Part shown: positions 16,050 to 23,156 of the stretch, one piece after another | Layout of the letters: each line of letters begins with the position of its first letter | Numbering within the stretch: position 1 is the first letter of the stretch | Source of the DNA: Thermocatellispora tengchongensis | Lineage (GTDB): Bacteria > Actinomycetota > Actinomycetes > Streptosporangiales > Streptosporangiaceae | Assembly (NCBI RefSeq): GCF_014202315.1 | Contig: NZ_JACHGN010000010.1 | Location: 310,001 to 374,000, forward strand | Length of the DNA: 64,000 bases | Direction of reading: 5' to 3' | Made by a program: the position numbers and the translations under genes | Notes under the pieces: model-generated | What the model was told of the DNA's origin: nothing | Databases searched by the model: none | The model's input: only the letters and a program-made list of their open reading frames with translations

Positions 16050-17366
16050 TCAGCCCACCGGTTCCACGGCGGCGGCCGGAGCCGCGGCCGGGAGCACCGG
16101 TGCGGGCGAGGTGCGCGCCCTGGCACGGGTCCTGACGAAGGCCGCCGCGGCCAGCAGGGTCGCTGCCACGGTGACGACCCCGGCGAGGTGCAGCGCCCCG
16201 CGCGGCCCCATCGTGTCCGACATCACACCGAGCAGCGGGCCGCCGATCGCCCCCGCCGCCGCGCCGACGATGCCGTTCACCGCGATGATCCGCCCGCGCA
16301 TCTCCGGCGGGCTGTCGAGCTGGGCCCGCGTGCCCACGGTCGTGTCGATGATCACTGCCCCGGCGGCGATCGGCAGCATGAGCGCGCCGAACGTCATCAC
16401 GTCCGGCATCAGCCCGCTGACCGCCTGCGCCGCGCTGACCACACCGGCGGTGACCAGCAGCAGCCGCAGGGTGAGCCGCGACCGCCCGGCGGCGAAGACC
16501 CCGCCCAGCACGGTGCCGACCGCGAAGACCGTGGACAGCACCCCGTACCCGGCCGCGCCGGCCCCGAGCGGCCCCGCGCTCATCGCGGCCATGGTCACCT
16601 GGTAGTTGCGGCCCAGGCTGCCCAGGACGAGCGCGAGCGCCAGCATCACCAGCAGCCAGGGGGTGCGCAGCACGTACGCGAGCCCGGCGCGCACGCCCCC
16701 GGGGTGCGTCCCGGACGCGGCGGCCAGCGGGATCGTGTGCATCTCGTCGGCCCGCATGACCAGCACGCACGCGACCACCGCGAAGAACGTGATCGCGTTG
16801 ATCAGGAACAGCCAGGCGGGGCCGGTGAGGGGCATCAGCACCCCCGCCAGGCTCATGCCCAGGATGCGTCCGGCCGAGTTGATCAGCGACCCGAGCGCGA
16901 GCGAGTTCGGCAGGTCCTCCGGCGGCACCACCTCGGCCCCGAACCTGCCGAACGCGGGCCCCGTCAGCGCGGACACCACCCCGCTCACCAGCACGATCGC
17001 GTACACGGCCGCCACCGAACCCGTCCCGCCCAGCGCGATCATCGCCAGCAGCGCGGCCAGTACCGCCTGCGTCACCTGCGAGACCACGATCACCGGCCGA
17101 GAGGGCAGCCGATCCGCCAGCGCCCCGCCCCACATCCCCAGCACCAGCGTCGGCAGCGCCTGCAACACCAGGCTCAGCCCCACACTGGTCGCCGACCCGG
17201 TCGCGCTCAACACCATCCAGTTGACGCCCAGCACCTGCATCCAGGTCCCGGTCACCGAGACGATGTCGGAGAATGCCCAAAGGCGGTAGTTACGGTGACG
17301 AAACGATCGCAGCGCGGCAGCCGGGAGGGGCACAGCTTGTCCTAGCGTGGGGGACGGTCGAGACAC
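16050..17366 (-). CDS. MFS transporter, EntS-like (MFS_3) family
   Basis: A 438-residue, 12-segment major facilitator protein. The start region FRHRNYRLWAFSDIVSVTGT and the following WMQVLGVNWMVL, the loop motif GGALADRLPSRPVIV and the second-half PPEMRGRIIAVNGIVGAAAG place it with the enterobactin-exporter-like (EntS) proteins, which export siderophores or drugs; some have no known substrate. GTG start at 17366. The C-terminal tail is alanine-proline rich. It is followed on its strand by the 34-bp repeat array rather than another gene. Confidence 0.88.
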   Translation of the reverse strand: MSRPSPTLGQAVPLPAAALRSFRHRNYRLWAFSDIVSVTGTWMQVLGVNWMVLSATGSATSVGLSLVLQALPTLVLGMWGGALADRLPSRPVIVVSQVTQAVLAALLAMIALGGTGSVAAVYAIVLVSGVVSALTGPAFGRFGAEVVPPEDLPNSLALGSLINSAGRILGMSLAGVLMPLTGPAWLFLINAITFFAVVACVLVMRADEMHTIPLAAASGTHPGGVRAGLAYVLRTPWLLVMLALALVLGSLGRNYQVTMAAMSAGPLGAGAAGYGVLSTVFAVGTVLGGVFAAGRSRLTLRLLLVTAGVVSAAQAVSGLMPDVMTFGALMLPIAAGAVIIDTTVGTRAQLDSPPEMRGRIIAVNGIVGAAAGAIGGPLLGVMSDTMGPRGALHLAGVVTVAATLLAAAAFVRTRARARTSPAPVLPAAAPAAAVEPVG

Positions 17367-17567
17367 GAGTCACCGAACGCCCCGCTTCCTCCCCCGGATT
17401 CCGATAAATCCCAAATGTGCCCCATGTCACACCCAATCCAGGTTTAAACCCCAGATAGCCCGCACGATGGGAGGGCGCGGGCGGACACGGGACCAGGGAA
17501 TGGGCGGGCGGGCACCGGGGTGTGACGCCAGGGACTGGGGATGGCGCGGCGGACGCCGGTGGACGCG

Positions 17568-17623
17568 CGGGGCCGGGATGGCATGCGGGCGTGCGGGCGG
17601 GGCCGGGATGGCATGCGGGCGTG
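17568..17623. repeat. 26-bp repeat, two copies, period 30
   Basis: Two identical 26-bp copies lie at 17568-17593 and 17598-17623, containing gggatggcatgcgggcgtg. A third start (cggggccgggat) follows at about 17634 and then diverges. Confidence 0.85.
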
Positions 17624-17670
17624 TGTGAACGGGCGGGGCCGGGATCCCGGCCGGGCGCGGGTGGGCGTGC

Positions 17671-17784
17671 GGGGCTGGGGTGGCGGGGCCGGGCGCGGGT
17701 GGCGGTGCGGGGCTGGGGTGGCGGGGCCGGGCGCGGGTGGCGGTGCAGGGCTGGGATGGCGGGGCCGGGCGCGGGTGGCCGCGC
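17671..17784. repeat. 38-bp tandem repeat, three copies
   Basis: Three adjacent 38-bp units at 17671, 17709 and 17747. The first two are identical and the third has a few changes. The unit is built on ggggctggggtggcggggcc. A partial unit precedes the array. Confidence 0.88.
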
Positions 17785-18367
17785 GGAGCCGGGGATGGGT
17801 GGGGCGGGGCGCGGCCGCCCTTGCCCCAGGCGTCCCGACTCGGCCGTCTCGTCGCGCGTCCCGCCCGGACCGTCCCGCCCGGTGTCCCGCGTGTCGCGGC
17901 CGTCCTGCCTGCCCTGTCGTGGCTGGGCTGATGTGGTCGGCCGCATCCGCTCTGCCCTGCCTGCCCTGCCCGGCCCTCCGGTAGGTGGGGTGTGCGGAGC
18001 CGGGCTACGGAGGTGGAGGGGCCAGGTACCCGGCGTGGCCGGCTGGGGGCGGGGTGCTGTCGGGTTACCGGCGGCGTGCCGGGACCACGTGGGAACGGGG
18101 ACGGAAGGGCGTGTGCGCGGGGTGGGCCACCGCCCGTACCGGCCTGCTCCGGCCCGGTGCCGGGAGGCCGTGGTGGCCGCCTGACCGGGTGGGGCGATCG
18201 GGCCGTGAGCGTCGGCAGCGGACGGTGGTTGCGCGGGGTGCGTACGAGGTGCAGGGCTGCCGGCCATCCGCGTGCCGGCCGTCGGCGATCCGGGGGGACA
18301 GGGCCGCTCGGAAGGCACCGGACCGGTTCGGCCGGCAGTCCTGAGCCAGGGGTCAGAAGTCTTCAGG

Positions 18368-19234
18368 TCAGAAGTACAGGGCGAAGCTCGGGTGGTCCTT
18401 TCTGCAGGTCCACTGGATGAGCCAGGCGCCGTTGGCGGCGCTGTTGCCGCCGACGTTCAGGCACTTGGTGCTGTTCGAGTTCGCCAGCATCTGGCCCTTG
18501 CCGTAGGAGTTGCGCTTCCAGTACCAGAGGCTGTTCTGGTGGTTCTTGTTGCAGGGCCACTGGATGAGCCGCGCCCCGTTGTCCTTCGAGGAGCCCTTGA
18601 CGTTGAGGCACATCTGGCTGTGGCGGTTGCGGATCAGGTAGGCCATGCGGCCTGCCTTGTCCAGGTAGTAGCCCTCGATCGTCCACTCCTGGTTGGCCCG
18701 CTTGCCGGCGGGCTTGCAGTCGTACAACTGGATGGTGGTTCCCCTCTCCTTGGAGGAACGCGGGACGTCGATGCAGCGGTTCTTGCCGTTGATGATGAAC
18801 CGGAAGGGCTTGTACACCTTTGCCGCGAGTAGTTCGGCCACCTCGGCGGGGGGCTCCTCGCCGGGGTCGGGTGTTGTGGGTTCCAGTTCGCTCGGGGCGG
18901 GGGCGGTGGGCTCGGTGCTCACCGGTGGCGGGTCCGCGGGAGCGGGGTCCGTGGGTGCTGGGTCGGTGGGAGCAGAGTCGGTGGGAGCAGGGGTGGTGGG
19001 AGCAGGGGTGGTGGGTGCCGGGTCGGTCGGTGCCGGGGCGGTGGGGGCGGGATCCGTGGGCGCCGGGGTCGTGGGCGCGGGGTCGGACGGCTGCTGCTCG
19101 GCCGGGACGGGCGGGGCCGTCGGGGTGGTCGGGGTGGTCGGGGTGTCCGTCGCGGCTGCTGCGCTGATCGGTACGAGCGCGGAGAGCGAGGCGGTCGCGA
19201 GCGCCAACGCCAGATGACGGCTTCGTACGGGCAT
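18368..19234 (-). CDS. secreted ricin-type beta-trefoil lectin with Pro-Thr repeat linker
   Basis: A 288-residue secreted protein. A Sec signal peptide occupies about residues 1-27 (MPVRSRHLALALATASLSAL, ending in AAAA). Residues about 28-115 are a linker of PTDPA/PTTPA repeats, then an acidic stretch, then a C-terminal beta-trefoil (about 140-288) with the ricin motifs CIDVPRSS, CLNVKGSS, CLNVGGNS and paired QEW / LIQWPC / LIQWTC. No catalytic domain is present, so it is a free carbohydrate-binding protein. ATG 19234 is preferred because it begins directly at the signal peptide. Six Cys in the trefoil may form disulfides. Upstream of a two-component gene pair on the same strand. Confidence 0.88.
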   Translation of the reverse strand: MPVRSRHLALALATASLSALVPISAAAATDTPTTPTTPTAPPVPAEQQPSDPAPTTPAPTDPAPTAPAPTDPAPTTPAPTTPAPTDSAPTDPAPTDPAPADPPPVSTEPTAPAPSELEPTTPDPGEEPPAEVAELLAAKVYKPFRFIINGKNRCIDVPRSSKERGTTIQLYDCKPAGKRANQEWTIEGYYLDKAGRMAYLIRNRHSQMCLNVKGSSKDNGARLIQWPCNKNHQNSLWYWKRNSYGKGQMLANSNSTKCLNVGGNSAANGAWLIQWTCRKDHPSFALYF

Positions 19235-19525
19235 GGTGATACCCCATTTCCGAGGTGATGGGTTGCGGGGCGGCCATTCGAGAGCGGCCGCCGTCGGCGG
19301 ACATCCGGCCGGATGTTCTTCTTGAACGCCGCAAACGTAAAACAAAGCCCGAAAACGGTCTTCAATCGGCGGTATGAGGCCGCCTCAAACTTTTGCCGTA
19401 GCGGGGCCTCCACCCCTGGTACTGAGCGCGCCTGCGGGCTCAACCGCAGGTCAGAGCGGCTCTCAAGGGCTGCCTATCAGGGGGGAAGCGCCGCGGTGGC
19501 CACGGGCGCGTGGGCCGGATGTGTG

Positions 19526-19546
19526 CCGCCCTGCCCGGCAGGGCGG
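19526..19546 (-). terminator. hairpin downstream of the two-component operon
   Basis: CCGCCCTG and CAGGGCGG form a GC stem with a 5-nt loop, 5 bp past the response-regulator stop on its strand. No T-run. A likely terminator of the kinase-regulator operon. Confidence 0.6.
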
Positions 19547-19550
19547 AGCG

Positions 19551-20228
19551 TCATCCGATCGCGGGTTTCACCAGGCCGTGATCGTAGGCCAGGACGATGG
19601 CCTGCGCCCGGCTCGACAGGCCGAGCTTGGCCAGCACCCGGTTCAGGTGGGTCTTGACCGTGACCTCTCGCACCGAGATCGCGTCGGCGATCTGCCTGTT
19701 CGTCAGCCCGCGCCCGACGAGTTGCAGCACTTCGGTCTCTCGCGGGGTCAGCACGGACAGGTTCGCGTCCTGCCGGGAGCCGGGGTGCGCGCCGAATTCG
19801 GGGCGGGAGAACGCCTCGATCAGGCGCCTGGTGGCGGTGGGCGCCAGCAGGACGTCACCGGAGGCGACGGTGTGGATCGCCGAGATCAGCCGCTCGGGAG
19901 GCGTGTCCTTGAGCAGGAAGCCGGACGCGCCCAGCCGCAGCGAGTTGTACACGTACTCGTCCAGGTCGAAGGTGGTGAGGATGAGCACCTTGGGGGCGTG
20001 GTCGGCCGATCGGCCGCGCAGGATGCGCTCGGTGGCGACGATGCCGCTGATGCCGGGCATCCGGATGTCCATGAGCACCACGTCAGGGGCGGTGGCGAGG
20101 GCGAGGCGCACGGCCTCCTCGCCGCCGGCCGCCTCACCGACGACGTCCAGCCCGGGGGCGGCGCGGAGCAGGGCCGCCAGGCCCGAGCGGATGAGGACCT
20201 CGTCATCGGCCACGAGCACCTTGATCAT
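19551..20228 (-). CDS. NarL-family response regulator
   Basis: A 225-residue response regulator. The receiver domain has the acidic pair DD (8-9), phospho-acceptor Asp54 (LMDIRMPG), the conserved Thr (ILTTFD) and Lys (FLLKDTP). The C-terminal LuxR-type helix-turn-helix covers about 155-215 (LTPRETEVLQLVGRGLTNRQ, VKTHLNRVLAKLGLSSR). Its start overlaps the stop of the kinase gene by 4 bp, so the two form a cognate pair. The lectin gene lies 316 bp downstream on the same strand and could be a target, but nothing in the sequence proves it. Confidence 0.93.
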   Translation of the reverse strand: MIKVLVADDEVLIRSGLAALLRAAPGLDVVGEAAGGEEAVRLALATAPDVVLMDIRMPGISGIVATERILRGRSADHAPKVLILTTFDLDEYVYNSLRLGASGFLLKDTPPERLISAIHTVASGDVLLAPTATRRLIEAFSRPEFGAHPGSRQDANLSVLTPRETEVLQLVGRGLTNRQIADAISVREVTVKTHLNRVLAKLGLSSRAQAIVLAYDHGLVKPAIG

Positions 20229-21520
20229 GCGGCTCCTGACGGGCCCGCATCGGCCTGCTGCCCGAGTCTGGGGAGGCCGGCCAGCGGAAAGACGGCGATC
20301 ACCTCGTACCCTCCCTGCGGCCGCGGTCCTGTGGTGATCGAACCCTCGTAGAGCCTGACACGTTCTGCCATGCCGATCAACCCGTGACCTCCGGAGTCGG
20401 TCGGTGGGAGGGACGCTGGGACGCCTTCAGTGCTCACGTGGACGCCTTCAGTGCCCACGCGGACGCCGTCGTCGCGTACGCGGACGGTCAGTTCCGCCGG
20501 TGCGTATGTGAGGCTCACCTCGGCACGGGCGCGTCCGGCGTGCTTGAGGGTGTTGGTCAGGGACTCCTGCACGATCCGGTAGACGCACAGGTCCAGTCCG
20601 GGCGGCAGGTCCCGGACCGTGCCGTGCACGGTGAACTCTATGGTCAGCCCGGCCCGGTTCATCCGCTCGACCAGCCAGTGCAGGCGCCGCACTCCGGGGG
20701 GTACGGCGTACAGATCCTCCTCGTCGCGGGTTTCGACCCGCAGGATCGACAGCAGCCGCCGCATCTCCGTGAGCGCCTGGTGACTGGTGTCGGCGATCAC
20801 GTCCAGCGCCTGCTGGGAGGTCGGCGGGTCGGAGCGGGCGACGTAACGGCCAAGGCCGGCCTGCACCGCGATGATCGACATGTAGTTGGCCACCACGTCG
20901 TGCAACTCGCGGGCGATCTGCAGGCGTTCGTGCATGACCGCCCGTTCGGCCACGGCCGCCTGCTGGCGGTGCAACCGGTCGGCGAGCACGGCCAGCTCGG
21001 CGGTGCGGGTGGCGAGCTGCTCGGTGCGCTGTGCCAGCAGCCGCGCGCTGGTGCCGATGGCCACGACGACGCCGACCACCATCAGCGACTGCCCCAGGGC
21101 CGACAGCATCGCCTGCGGCACCCCCGGCGCCTGGGCGATGGCGTGCGTCCACTCCATCGTCACCAGCACCGCCCCGGCCGCCGTGTGGTGCCAGGGCCGG
21201 CGCACCGCGACGCTGTACAGCGCCAGCAGGGGGCCCATGTTGTTCGTCACGCTGTGGTAGCCGAGCACGTGGAACACCGTGGCGGCGGCCGTCGAGACCG
21301 CCAGGACGGTCGAGGGCGCACGCCTGCGCAACGCCAGCGGCAGGTTCACCACCGCGGTCAGCACCAGGGCGGTGAAATCCGCCGGCCGCCACGCCTGCTG
21401 GGGTTCCCAGACGGTCCACACCCAACTGCCCACGGCCATCCCCAGCGCCACTCCACCGTCGACGACGAGCGGATCGAGGCCGGACAAGCGCCGCAGGACC
21501 GGCGCGATACGCGAACGCAT
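20225..21520 (-). CDS. sensor histidine kinase, HisKA_3 type
   Basis: A 431-residue membrane kinase. Four to six hydrophobic segments fill about residues 20-155. The dimerisation/phosphoacceptor helix reads IARELHDVVANYMSIIAVQA (His at about 210), and a HATPase domain follows with LTNTLKHAGRA, VRVRDDGV and SGGHGLIGMAERV. Between the last two lies a short insertion with the repeat VGTEGVHVSTEGV. It phosphorylates the NarL-type regulator encoded just downstream. An in-frame GTG at 21529 is an alternative start; neither has a clear ribosome-binding site. Confidence 0.9.
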   Translation of the reverse strand: MRSRIAPVLRRLSGLDPLVVDGGVALGMAVGSWVWTVWEPQQAWRPADFTALVLTAVVNLPLALRRRAPSTVLAVSTAAATVFHVLGYHSVTNNMGPLLALYSVAVRRPWHHTAAGAVLVTMEWTHAIAQAPGVPQAMLSALGQSLMVVGVVVAIGTSARLLAQRTEQLATRTAELAVLADRLHRQQAAVAERAVMHERLQIARELHDVVANYMSIIAVQAGLGRYVARSDPPTSQQALDVIADTSHQALTEMRRLLSILRVETRDEEDLYAVPPGVRRLHWLVERMNRAGLTIEFTVHGTVRDLPPGLDLCVYRIVQESLTNTLKHAGRARAEVSLTYAPAELTVRVRDDGVRVGTEGVHVSTEGVPASLPPTDSGGHGLIGMAERVRLYEGSITTGPRPQGGYEVIAVFPLAGLPRLGQQADAGPSGAA

Positions 21521-21611
21521 CAGGCACACACTAACGTCGCGCGGCCCGCGGTCGCATTCAACCGTGGTTGGACTTTCGTACTGCCGAGGATGGAGGCCGG
21601 GTGACCCCGGA

Positions 21612-22730
21612 TCAGGCGGAGGGGGGCCAGTGGATCTGGCCGGCTATCGCGGTGGTGGTGCAGGTGCCGGGGCCGTCGTGGAGGAGGGCGGTGTAGGGGT
21701 CGCGGCGGGAGAGGGTGACCGGGTAGACGGCGAAGTCGGCGCGGCTGCCGGGGCTCAGGGTGCCGAGGCGGCCCAGGCCGTCGGACAGGCCGAGGGCGCG
21801 GGCGCCGCCCATGGTGGCGGTCTCGAAGGCCAGGCGGGCCAGGGTGGCGGCGCGGGCGCGGGTGTGGGGGGTCGCGGGGAGGAGGGCGTCCAGGAGGGCG
21901 CGGGCGGCGGCCAGGAGGTCGGGTGCGCCGGGGCCGGTGTGCAGGGCCACGGCGTTGCCCTCGGTGATCAGGGCGGTCAGGTCCTCGGGGGACGCGGTGG
22001 CGGGGGAGACGGCCACGGGGGTGCCGCGCAGGCGCAGCAGCTTGCGGTCGGCGGGGTCGAGGGGCGCGGCGGTGTGGACGAGGTGGGTGTAGGGGCCGAG
22101 CAGGCCGGTCTCGTCCAGCACGGCCAGGCGGTGGCGGGGGGAGGGCTCGGCGTGGAGGCGCAGGCCGAAGGTGCGGGCCAGGATGGCCAGGTCCTCCAGT
22201 ACGGCGAGGTCGGGCGTGTGGGCCGCGATGCCGATCACGCCGGTGTGGTCCAGCTCGCGGATCGCGGTGATCAGCCGGTCGCGCTCGCTGTCCTCCCAGG
22301 TGCGCTCGTCCGGGCAGCGGACCTCCAGGTACGCCGCCCCGCCGAGGCCCGAGCGGGCCAGCACGCCGATCGCGTCGTGGTCGTCCAGGACGTCGGCGAC
22401 CGCGACCACCCCCGAGCGGATCAGGTCGCGCGCCGCGGCGGCCGGGTCGGGGGCGCGGCCGATGCGCGTGTGGGCGTCCACCAGGCCGGGGACCAGCATG
22501 CCCTTCCAGTGCCGCTCGACGCAGCCGGCGAAGGCGGCGGTGAGCTGCTTGCGGGGGCCCAGCGCCACCACCCGTCCGTCGCGGACCGCGATGGCGCCGT
22601 AGCGGATCGGCGGGCCCGACAGGGGCACGACCAGCGTGGCGGAGTGGATGGTGACGGCCGGGGACCGGCCGCGGCGGCGGGGGTTCGCGGGCAGGGTGGA
22701 AAGGGACGTGTGCCGGTCACGCGTCGCCAT
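21612..22730 (-). CDS. amidohydrolase-superfamily protein with lost metal ligands
   Basis: A 372-residue protein of the amidohydrolase superfamily. The small beta domain (IHSATLVVPLSGPPIRYGAI, AVRDGRVVALGP) and the C-terminal GTLSPGSRADFAVYPV are typical of deaminase-type members. The usual HxH on strand 1 is here VDAHTRIG, so one ligand is Arg; the catalytic Asp that normally ends GTDS is replaced in VALHTGPGAPDL. LHAEPSPRH and HLVHTAAPL keep later His. It may therefore be inactive as a metal hydrolase or use altered chemistry. ATG has gggag upstream. It stands 91 bp from the kinase gene start, same strand. Confidence 0.82.
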   Translation of the reverse strand: MATRDRHTSLSTLPANPRRRGRSPAVTIHSATLVVPLSGPPIRYGAIAVRDGRVVALGPRKQLTAAFAGCVERHWKGMLVPGLVDAHTRIGRAPDPAAAARDLIRSGVVAVADVLDDHDAIGVLARSGLGGAAYLEVRCPDERTWEDSERDRLITAIRELDHTGVIGIAAHTPDLAVLEDLAILARTFGLRLHAEPSPRHRLAVLDETGLLGPYTHLVHTAAPLDPADRKLLRLRGTPVAVSPATASPEDLTALITEGNAVALHTGPGAPDLLAAARALLDALLPATPHTRARAATLARLAFETATMGGARALGLSDGLGRLGTLSPGSRADFAVYPVTLSRRDPYTALLHDGPGTCTTTAIAGQIHWPPSA

Positions 22731-23156
22731 TCAAGCTCCCGTCGGACTTCCCTTTCTGCGATTCTGCGGGACACCACCACACCCCCGCAAACCACACCAA
22801 TCGCTCAGAGCCCGTGGATCATGTCCGTTTCGGGACGACCGGGCCGGCTTCGGGCTCGGATTCTCAGGGGCGGCCGTTCGCCGCCGTCCATGCCGGGCGG
22901 GAGGCGCTACCCGGCGGTGAGCAGCGGTTCCAGACCCGGATGAAATACCAGAATACCCCGGCGGGACCTGGGCGGACAGCCGGTACACACCGAGCCCGGC
23001 CCACGCCGCCGTACGGCGGAAAACGCGCGTGCGCCGATCCGCTGCTCGCCGTTCGCCATGATTTCGCGCGGATTTCGCGGGAAACATCGGGGCCTCCGGG
23101 CCCGGGTGGCATCTGATTGAATCGTGCCGCAATGGATCTCACCGAAAGGTGCGAGG
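22731..23156. other. intergenic region with a perfect palindrome
   Basis: No gene is supported in these 426 bp between divergent genes. CCGCCGTACGGCGG at 23006-23019 is a perfect 14-bp palindrome and could be an operator. Frames here lack any family resemblance. The last part should carry the promoter of the STAND gene. Confidence 0.55.

Larger units (their letters stand above)
17367..18359. other. 1-kb non-coding, repeat-rich stretch
   Basis: No supportable gene is seen. The first 100 bp are AT-richer than the surroundings and probably hold the promoter of the minus-strand transporter. The rest is extremely G-rich on the plus strand, with two short tandem arrays (given separately). Open frames here encode only Pro/Ala/Arg or Gly/Ala/Arg low-complexity strings. 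The stretch ends at the lectin gene. Confidence 0.7.

Noticed and set aside
13750-17280. One continuous 1176-residue minus frame over two transporter loci
   Set aside because: The part upstream of the MHS transporter is a readthrough of the divergent GntR gene and repeat DNA. The transporter begins at 15072.
17290-18318. A 342-residue proline-rich minus-strand frame with CHPGPAR repeats
   Set aside because: It overlaps the start of the MFS gene, is wholly low-complexity and follows the tandem repeats in the DNA; no ribosome-binding site or family match.
22731-23132. Several 90-195 residue minus frames upstream of the STAND gene
   Set aside because: They lack ribosome-binding sites and any family resemblance and overlap one another and the promoter region.
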